The notes below the pieces were generated by a model. That model saw only the letters and a program-made list of their open reading frames with translations. It searched no databases and was not told the origin of the DNA. This document shows, one piece after another, positions 13,556 through 18,324 of a stretch of 18,324 nucleotides of DNA; positions within the stretch are counted from its first letter, which is position 1, and the number at the start of each line of letters is the position of its first letter. The position numbers and the translations under genes are program-made. Where the stretch lies: positions 1 through 18,324 of the forward strand of contig CALKAA010000286.1 of assembly GCA_937983495.1 (NCBI GenBank). The letters run 5' to 3'. Origin of the DNA: an uncultured Gemmobacter sp. (lineage in GTDB: Bacteria; Pseudomonadota; Alphaproteobacteria; Rhodobacterales; Rhodobacteraceae).

Positions 13556-14393
13556 CACAGCGCCCCAGCCGAAACTCCAGGGCGATGCGGGTGGTATCGG
13601 TCTGGCTGTTCACGGCAAGCCCATGGATCAGATGCGAGGAGAAGATCAGCACCTCGCCATCGCCGATCTTGGCGCGCGTCAATTGGCGCGAACCGCCCCA
13701 TTCCAGCACCGAGTTCACGCGGTAGTGCCGACCCTCGACCACGCTGCCCGCACGGGTGCGCAAGATCGCGCTTTCATCCAGCAAATGACTGCCCGGTGCC
13801 AGCGGCAGGGCGCTTTGCGGCCCGACACCGGCCACCGGAATCCAGATATTCACCAGCCGCGGCACCTGCCCCAGATGATCCACCGCCTCGTAAATGTCTT
13901 TATGAACCGGGTTGAAATCGCCTGACCCAGGGCGGTTCAACCGCAGAATCACAGCCATGGTGCCAGTCTGCCCGGTAACGATGCGCGCCAGGTCATCGGT
14001 CAAGGGCAGCCCCAGAATTTGCCCCAACCTGCCGTGCATCTCCGCCAGATCCAGCGCGAGATCGTGTTGAAACAGGCTGCGCGTCTGGGCCACGACAGCG
14101 GCATGGGCGGCCTCATCGACAAAGCGGTGATAGCGTTCCAGCGTGAAGCCAGTGGTATCCCGGCCCAGATCCTTGAGCAGCGCCACCAGCTTGACGGTGA
14201 TCGCGGTGCGAAACGCGGCAAATTCGGTTTCGGAAAACAGCGGCTTCACCGTGTAACCCTGGGGATACCAAGGCTGCGCGGCGGTCAGGTCGCTGGTCGG
14301 GGTGGACAAGATGCCAGCTGTGCCGAATGTCGCCTCGGCTGCGTTATCAAGGTGCAACTCAACCGTGACACCGTCAATATCATACCTGTGCAT
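13551..14393 (-). CDS. PhyH-like Fe(II)/2-oxoglutarate-dependent dioxygenase
   Basis: 280-residue cytoplasmic protein of the phytanoyl-CoA dioxygenase-like superfamily. The facial triad can be placed: His164 and Asp166 in NPVHKDIYEAVDHLG, and the distal His257 in SSHLIHGLAVN. The 2-oxoglutarate-binding arginine would be Arg269 in TTRIALEFRLG. The LAPGSHLLDES segment at 198-208 is also typical. These enzymes hydroxylate or otherwise oxidise a substrate using Fe(II), O2 and 2-oxoglutarate; the substrate here is unknown. It follows the CbiM-like permease by 33 bases with a GGGGTGG ribosome site, so it is probably in the riboswitch-controlled transcript. The link to cobalamin or cobalt is positional only. 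Confidence 0.8.
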   Translation of the reverse strand: MHRYDIDGVTVELHLDNAAEATFGTAGILSTPTSDLTAAQPWYPQGYTVKPLFSETEFAAFRTAITVKLVALLKDLGRDTTGFTLERYHRFVDEAAHAAVVAQTRSLFQHDLALDLAEMHGRLGQILGLPLTDDLARIVTGQTGTMAVILRLNRPGSGDFNPVHKDIYEAVDHLGQVPRLVNIWIPVAGVGPQSALPLAPGSHLLDESAILRTRAGSVVEGRHYRVNSVLEWGGSRQLTRAKIGDGEVLIFSSHLIHGLAVNSQTDTTRIALEFRLGRCA

Positions 14394-14426
14394 CAGCCCA
14401 CCCCGTTTCGGCCTGTCAGCCCGCGA

Positions 14427-15098
14427 TCACGCGGCGGCGTAAAGGCGCGGCGTGGTCAGACCGGCCAGCGCCCCACCACGCAGAGCCTTGGCCCCGGCAA
14501 GCAGCGCCAGATCGACCAGCGGCTCCAGCAGCACGACGGTCATATAGGCCACGCCGAAGGTCGCTACCGAAGACACGGCCCCAAAACCCTGACCATAGAT
14601 GGCCCAGAAGGCCACCCATGCCACCACGCCCCCCTGGAACACCAGAGACAGTTTGGCGACCTGCGCATAGCTCAGATCGACATAAGCCGTGCCAGGCGCA
14701 ATCACACGATGCGCCACGGCGGTCATGGCGAACATCGGCACCAGAAGCGTGGTCAGGTTCATGCCATATTGCGGCAGGTCACTCGGCGCAAAGAACAGGC
14801 CCTGCATCAGCAGCCCAAGCGCCAGCCCCAGTGCCGCCGGGCCAGCACCCAGCAGAAGGAACAGCGTAGAGCCGAGGATCAGATGCACCTCTGACACGCC
14901 TACGGCGAAATGCGGCAATACCTCGAAAAAAATGAAGGTGCCAACCATCGCCACAAGGCTGCGCAGCGCGACCGAGACGATATTCGTCTCTTTCACCGCT
15001 TGCCACAGGTAGTGCGCCCCCGCCAGAGAGGCGGTGGTTGCGGTCGCATAGCTCAGGAAAATTTTGGAGCCATCAACGAGGCCCGGTTCGATATGCAT
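14427..15098 (-). CDS. CbiM-like ECF permease, probable cobalt uptake component
   Basis: 223-residue membrane protein with about six hydrophobic segments. The start MHIEPGLVDG is the hallmark of the CbiM/NikM family, in which the N-terminal Met1-His2 pair binds Co(II) or Ni(II). Other family features are VGVSEVHLILGSTLFLLLGAGPA, the GLLMQGLFF helix and a late MTVVLLEPLVDL helix. Energised uptake by CbiM normally needs CbiN, CbiQ and CbiO; none is in the window, so it may be a solitary type or rely on genes elsewhere. The ATG at 15098 is preferred over the in-frame ATG at 15119, because only it gives MH at the N-terminus and it has AAGGAG (15110-15105) six bases upstream. The cobalamin riboswitch directly upstream supports cobalt as substrate. 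Confidence 0.87.
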   Translation of the reverse strand: MHIEPGLVDGSKIFLSYATATTASLAGAHYLWQAVKETNIVSVALRSLVAMVGTFIFFEVLPHFAVGVSEVHLILGSTLFLLLGAGPAALGLALGLLMQGLFFAPSDLPQYGMNLTTLLVPMFAMTAVAHRVIAPGTAYVDLSYAQVAKLSLVFQGGVVAWVAFWAIYGQGFGAVSSVATFGVAYMTVVLLEPLVDLALLAGAKALRGGALAGLTTPRLYAAA

Positions 15099-15104
15099 GT
15101 CTGT

Positions 15105-15150
15105 CTCCTTGCCGTCCACCCGACGGCCTTTGGTTCATGTTTCAAGGCCG
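15105..15150 (-). promoter_or_regulatory. Translational expression platform of the cobalamin riboswitch
   Basis: Two mutually exclusive minus-strand stems are possible. One is a 7-bp stem joining 15150-15144 with 15130-15124. The other is a 6-bp hairpin of 15127-15122 with 15116-15111, which abuts the AAGGAG ribosome site at 15110-15105. The first uses bases of the riboswitch P1 and B12 box, so ligand binding would free the second stem beside the ribosome site. No T-tract is present, which favours translational control. Confidence 0.55.
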
Positions 15151-15332
15151 GTCTCCTGGCTGGCGGGTCGTAACGGCCATCCGCCTTCCCGACCCCATGG
15201 GCCAGTGGCATATCGGATGGCCGCTCTCCGCTGACAGTCGCGGGGGCGGCTGGGGTGGGGGCGCCGCGATTTGGTCCGCCCTTCCCCATTCCCGTTTCAG
15301 CCCCTTGTCATCACCTGACTCGGGGCACCTTG
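15143..15332 (-). ncRNA. Cobalamin (B12) riboswitch
   Basis: A 190-base minus-strand element with the cobalamin class landmarks in order: GGTGCC just after the P1 strand CAAGG (15332-15328), GAAACGGGAA, CCAAATC, GCCGCCCCCGCGACTGT, GCCACTG, GGGAAGGCGG, and the B12 box AGCCAGGAGACCGGCC (15161-15146). The closing P1 strand CCTTG is at 15147-15143. It binds cobalamin in the nascent RNA and represses the downstream gene. It lies 44 bases upstream of the CbiM-like permease, so B12 should lower cobalt uptake and possibly the dioxygenase and cobF expression. Class and polarity are clear from the conserved boxes. Confidence 0.95.
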
Positions 15333-15340
15333 GTGCGTTC

Positions 15341-15369
15341 GTTCTGCGCCTTGCATCGTCGCAGGTCAA
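15341..15369 (-). promoter_or_regulatory. Candidate promoter for the riboswitch transcript
   Basis: Minus strand TTGACC (15369-15364), a 17-base spacer, then CAGAAC (15346-15341). The -35 is good and the -10 poor. The predicted start near 15334 falls at the 5' edge of the riboswitch, which supports the call. Confidence 0.45.
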
Positions 15370-15380
15370 GCAGACAACCG

Positions 15381-16100
15381 TCAGGGCGGTGCCAAGGGGC
15401 CATAAAGGATCAGGGCGGGGTGATCGCTGCGCGCATCGGCCAATTGCAGCGCCAGTCCGGCAATAGTGCTGTGCTGAAGCGTCTGTTGCGGATGACCGAC
15501 CGCCTCTGCCAGCAAAGCCGGGGTTTCGGGCGAAAGCCCCTGAGCCAGAAGCAACCTGACCAGCATCGGGAAGGTGCGTTTGCCCATGAACACCACCGTT
15601 GTGGCCTGGGGGTCAGCCAGCGCCGCCAGGTTCAGCGCATCGGGCAGGCCACCTGTCACATCGGCCCCCGTCACAAACTGCACCCGTCGCGCCGTCAGGC
15701 GGCGGGTGAGCGGTATGCCAGCCGCCGCCGCTGCCGCACAGGCAGAGGGCACACCCGGCACGATCTCATAGCTCAGGTCTGCGGCCTTGAGCGCGGTGAT
15801 TTCCTCCTCCAGTCGCCCGAAAATCCCGCTATCACCAGATTTCAGCCGCACCACCCGCGCACCGGTTCGCGCGTGATCCACCAGCAACTGGCTGACGTGA
15901 TCCTGTTTTGGCGACGGGCGACCCGCCCGTTTTCCCACGGCAATCAGATCGGCCCCCTTATTCGCATGGCTCAGGATCGGCCCGGAGGCGAGGTCATCGA
16001 ACAGGATCACCTCCGCCTCGGCCAACCGCCGCGCGGCTTTGAGTGTCAGCAATTCCGGGTCGCCCGGACCAGAGGATACGAAAGAAACGAAGCCTGTCAT
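15381..16100 (-). CDS. cobA: Uroporphyrinogen-III C-methyltransferase
   Basis: CobA (SUMT) methylates uroporphyrinogen III at C2 and C7 with SAM to give precorrin-2, the entry step to the corrin (and siroheme) branch. The 239-residue protein shows VSFVSSGPGDPELLTLKAARRLAEAEVILFDDL at the N-terminus (SGPGDPELLT is the family signature), KRAGRPSPKQDHVSQLLVDHA, VVRLKSGDSGIFGRLEEE with the SGD motif at 88-90, and YEIVPGVPSACAAAAAAGIPLT. It lacks a CysG-type dehydrogenase domain. The ATG at 16100 overlaps the cobB stop as ATGA; an upstream frame opening at 16178 lies inside cobB and is rejected. It ends 48 bases before the riboswitch. Confidence 0.95.
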   Translation of the reverse strand: MTGFVSFVSSGPGDPELLTLKAARRLAEAEVILFDDLASGPILSHANKGADLIAVGKRAGRPSPKQDHVSQLLVDHARTGARVVRLKSGDSGIFGRLEEEITALKAADLSYEIVPGVPSACAAAAAAGIPLTRRLTARRVQFVTGADVTGGLPDALNLAALADPQATTVVFMGKRTFPMLVRLLLAQGLSPETPALLAEAVGHPQQTLQHSTIAGLALQLADARSDHPALILYGPLAPP

Positions 16101-17434
16101 GGCGTGGCCTCCGGGCTGGCAGGGGCGATGAGGTGAAAGAAGGTGCCGCTCACCAGGCTGGCCGCTGTCTTGCGACAAGAGCCGGTCTCAGGCACCAGGA
16201 TGCCATTGGCATCAACGACATGTGCCAACGGCTCATCAGGTTGGGAGAGAATGCTGGCATAGTGGAATTCATGCCCGCGCAACCGCGCGGCCCCCAAGCC
16301 AGGCAGGGCCTGATGCGGCGTGGCCAGGCGATACCCCAGATGCATGCGCCGTTTGGCAAAGCTGGTCTCCAGCCCCAGCAGCCCCGCCATCCGGTGCCGC
16401 GTGCCATCCGCCGCCACCAGCCCCTGACCAAGAACCATATAACCGCCGCATTCGCCATGCACAGGCCGCGTCTGGGCAAATGCGGCCAGGCCGGTCCGAA
16501 ATCCCTCTGCCGCAGCCAATCGCCCGGCATGCAATTCGGGATAGCCTCCGGGCAGCCAGCAGGCATCGGCAGAGGGGTCTGGCGCCTGATCCTCCAGCGG
16601 AGAGAACGGCAGAATCGTCGCGCCCTGTGCCCGCCAATCGGCCAGAAGATGCGGATAGACAAAGGAAAACGCCGCATCCCGTGCTAGGGCGATACGCCCG
16701 CCAGGCGCGGGCACAGGTTTGGCCGCCCCCGGCATCGGCAAAACCCTTGCCGCCGCCGCCGCGCGGATCGCGTCAAGGTCGCAGTGCTCGGCCACGAACC
16801 CCGCCGCCTCAGCCAGCAAGGCTTGAAGACGCGGCACCTCCTCGGCCTGCACCAGCCCCAGATGGCGTTCGGGCAGTTCGACCCCCGGTCTTCGCGGCAA
16901 AGCGCCCAGAACCTTCAGGCCCGTTTGCTCCATGCCCGCGCGGGCCAAAGCCTCGTGACGGGGCGAGGCCACCTTGTTCAGGATCACACCCGCCACCGGC
17001 AGGCCGGGGCGAAACCGCGCAAGGCCCTGCGCCACGGCCGCGGCCGTCTGTGCCTGACCGGAGACATCCAGCACCAGAACCACCGGCCAGCCCATCATCA
17101 TGGCCACATCGGCACTGGCCCCGCTGCCTGCCTCGCCGGGGCGGGCAACCCCATCGTAAAGCCCCATTGACCCTTCGGCGATCACCAGATCAGCCCCAGC
17201 AGAGGCATCCGCCAGAGCAGCTATCCGCCCTGATGTCATCGCCCAACTGTCAAGGTTCAGCGAAGATCGGCCAGAGGCCGCCGCGTGAAACGCCGGGTCA
17301 ATGTAATCCGGCCCGCTTTTGAAGGGCTGCACCACCAGCCCACGCGCACGAAACGCCGCGAGCAAGCCAAGCGCCATCGTTGTCTTGCCCGTGCCCGAGG
17401 CGGGCGCGGAGATGAGAAGGCCCGGAACGCTCAT
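16097..17434 (-). CDS. cobB: Hydrogenobyrinic acid a,c-diamide synthase
   Basis: CobB amidates the a and c side chains of hydrogenobyrinic acid (or cobyrinic acid) using ATP and glutamine. The 445-residue length is typical. The N-terminal half is a dethiobiotin-synthetase-like ATPase: SAPASGTGKTTMALGLL with the P-loop at 12-19, QPFKSGPDYIDPAFH at 36-50, and AEGSMGLYDG at 86-95. The C-terminal half is a class I-like glutamine amidotransferase with the nucleophile Cys329 in VHGECGGYMVLG, GHEFHYA at 388-394, and His434 in GTFFHLIA. ACWLPGGYPELH at 291-302 is also characteristic. It is coupled by ATGA overlaps to cobM upstream and cobA downstream. Confidence 0.96.
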   Translation of the reverse strand: MSVPGLLISAPASGTGKTTMALGLLAAFRARGLVVQPFKSGPDYIDPAFHAAASGRSSLNLDSWAMTSGRIAALADASAGADLVIAEGSMGLYDGVARPGEAGSGASADVAMMMGWPVVLVLDVSGQAQTAAAVAQGLARFRPGLPVAGVILNKVASPRHEALARAGMEQTGLKVLGALPRRPGVELPERHLGLVQAEEVPRLQALLAEAAGFVAEHCDLDAIRAAAAARVLPMPGAAKPVPAPGGRIALARDAAFSFVYPHLLADWRAQGATILPFSPLEDQAPDPSADACWLPGGYPELHAGRLAAAEGFRTGLAAFAQTRPVHGECGGYMVLGQGLVAADGTRHRMAGLLGLETSFAKRRMHLGYRLATPHQALPGLGAARLRGHEFHYASILSQPDEPLAHVVDANGILVPETGSCRKTAASLVSGTFFHLIAPASPEATP

Positions 17435-18210
17435 GCCGTTTCCGGAAAACGCGGGTCGGTGCCGACCGGGCGATAGCGGCGGTCATAGTCGCCAGCATAC
17501 AATCGGCTTTCGTCGAAATCCTGCGCCCCGAGGGCATGGCCCACAAGGATCAAGGCCGTGCGCTCGCCCACACCAATCGCCGGATCCATGCTGCCCAAAG
17601 TGCCGCGCACAATCCGTTGATCGGGCCAACTGGCACGGAACACCACCGCCACCGGGCAATCAGCACCATAGCGCGGGATCAACCGCGCCTGCACTTCGGC
17701 CAGCACATGAACCGACAGGTGAATGGCCAAAGTGGCCCCGGTGGCCGCGAAATTCTCAAGGCTTTCGCTTTCGGGCATGGAGGAGGCGCGGCCAGAGGTG
17801 CGCGTCAGCACCAGCGATTGCGCCACGCCGGGCAAGGTCAGCTCAGCCTCCAGCGCGGCAGCGGCGGCGGCAAAGGCGGGCACGCCCGGCGTCACGTCAA
17901 ACGGAATGCCAAGCGCACGCAGACGGCGCAATTGCTCGCCCATGGCCGACCAGACTGACAGATCACCCGAATGCAACCGCGCGACATCCTGCCCCGCAGC
18001 ATGGGCGGCACTGATCTCGGCCATGATCTCGTCGAGGCTCAAGGGCGCGGTGTTCACAATCCGCGCGCCGGGCGGGCAATGCGCCAGCAGCGCCTCGGGC
18101 ACCAGCGACCCCGCGTAAAGACAAACCGGGCAGGCGGCGATCAGGTCGCGTCCGCGCAGGGTGATCAGATCCGGCGCGCCGGGGCCTGCGCCAATAAAGT
18201 GAACGGTCAT
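17431..18210 (-). CDS. cobM: Precorrin-4 C11-methyltransferase
   Basis: CobM methylates C11 of precorrin-4 with SAM to yield precorrin-5, the substrate of CobF. The 259-residue protein shows VHFIGAGPGAPDLITLRG at 3-20, VCLYAGSLVPEALL at 29-42 (the YAGSL motif is specific for CobM/CbiF), ARLHSGDLSVWSAMGEQ at 77-93, and VTPGVPAFAAAAAAL at 106-120. LTRTSGRASSMPESE after about 130 is also CobM-like. The start overlaps the cobE stop as ATGA and the end overlaps cobB likewise, so this is a tightly coupled operon. Confidence 0.96.
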   Translation of the reverse strand: MTVHFIGAGPGAPDLITLRGRDLIAACPVCLYAGSLVPEALLAHCPPGARIVNTAPLSLDEIMAEISAAHAAGQDVARLHSGDLSVWSAMGEQLRRLRALGIPFDVTPGVPAFAAAAAALEAELTLPGVAQSLVLTRTSGRASSMPESESLENFAATGATLAIHLSVHVLAEVQARLIPRYGADCPVAVVFRASWPDQRIVRGTLGSMDPAIGVGERTALILVGHALGAQDFDESRLYAGDYDRRYRPVGTDPRFPETA

Positions 18211-18324
18211 TCGGTTTCTCCAGTGGCGATGGCAGCGGTAGCCTGCCCGTCAGGGGTGATAAGGCGCGGCACTGTCAGCCGCGCGCCGGGGCCTGCGGCC
18301 TGCAACGCGGCTGCCTCGGCCACG
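18207..18324 (-). CDS. cobE: Cobalamin biosynthesis protein CobE, C-terminal end (partial at window edge)
   Basis: Only the last 38 residues are present, reading VAEAAALQAAGPGARLTVPRL and ending ATAAIATGETE. The VAEAAAL...AGPGARL.VPR pattern matches the C-terminus of CobE/CbiG-C family proteins, in which a conserved segment ends the domain. CobE is required in aerobic cobalamin synthesis, with its biochemical role not settled. It overlaps cobM by four bases. The call rests on a short fragment plus context. Confidence 0.75.
   Translation of the reverse strand, partial: VAEAAALQAAGPGARLTVPRLITPDGQATAAIATGETE

Noticed and set aside
14421..14434. Perfect CCGCG-ATCA-CGCGG hairpin at the permease stop codon
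   Set aside because: No T-tract follows on either strand and the stem is only five pairs, so a terminator call is not supported.
14019..14894. 291-codon plus-strand frame opposite the dioxygenase and permease genes
   Set aside because: Shadow frame with no motif, overlapping two well-supported minus-strand genes.
15038..15466. Plus-strand open frames crossing the riboswitch region
   Set aside because: The sequence is explained by the structured minus-strand cobalamin riboswitch; the encoded peptides have no recognisable features.

Overview
The window looks like chromosomal DNA from a high-GC alphaproteobacterium, most likely of the Rhodobacter/Paracoccus group (Rhodobacterales). The grounds are the rimP-nusA-YlxR/L7Ae-infB order with the alphaproteobacterial YlxR-L7Ae fusion, the aerobic-type cobalamin genes (cobF, cobM, cobB, cobA, cobE), ubiG, tspO, and pervasive ATGA/GTGA start-stop overlaps. 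The lineage is inferred from gene content, not from a database search. No tRNA, rRNA, insertion sequence, CRISPR array or phage gene was seen.

Layout. (1) 1-3570, minus: the transcription/translation operon rimP, nusA, YlxR-L7Ae protein, infB (cut by the window edge). It is read from a good sigma70-type promoter, with an intrinsic terminator in the leader that may act as an attenuator. (2) 3659-5140, minus: pip and tspO, three bases apart. (3) 5185-6845, plus: ubiG coupled to a membrane DUF4105 protein. (4) 6854-9546, minus: an Fe-S type Rrf2 regulator overlapping a DAO-family flavin oxidoreductase, followed by a small RTX protein with a non-RTX N-terminal domain. (5) 9595-11905, minus: a PepSY protein, OmpR-class response regulator and histidine kinase operon. 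(6) 12108-12668, plus: a second RTX protein made of five 18-residue repeats. It is divergent from the PepSY operon across a 202-base region holding an array of CCTGACA-like boxes. (7) 12678-18324, minus: cobalamin genes. Upstream lies cobE(partial)-cobM-cobB-cobA. Then a clear cobalamin riboswitch precedes a CbiM-like permease and a PhyH-type dioxygenase, and cobF follows after 111 bases.

How the parts work together. The first operon couples ribosome maturation, transcription elongation and translation initiation. The cobalamin genes encode tetrapyrrole-ring methylations (CobA, CobM, CobF), a,c-amidation (CobB) and probable cobalt uptake, with the uptake gene repressed by cobalamin through the riboswitch. 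The PepSY two-component system is probably an envelope sensor, and the box array suggests it controls itself and possibly the divergent RTX gene. No type I secretion ABC transporter or membrane-fusion protein lies in the window, so the RTX proteins would need exporters encoded elsewhere.

The strongest candidates for something new are the PepSY/two-component/RTX arrangement with its shared box array, the uncharacterised dioxygenase downstream of a B12 riboswitch, and the rimP leader attenuator. No intergenic stretch exceeds 300 bases. The longest are 15099-15380 (riboswitch and promoter) and 11906-12107 (box array and direct repeat).
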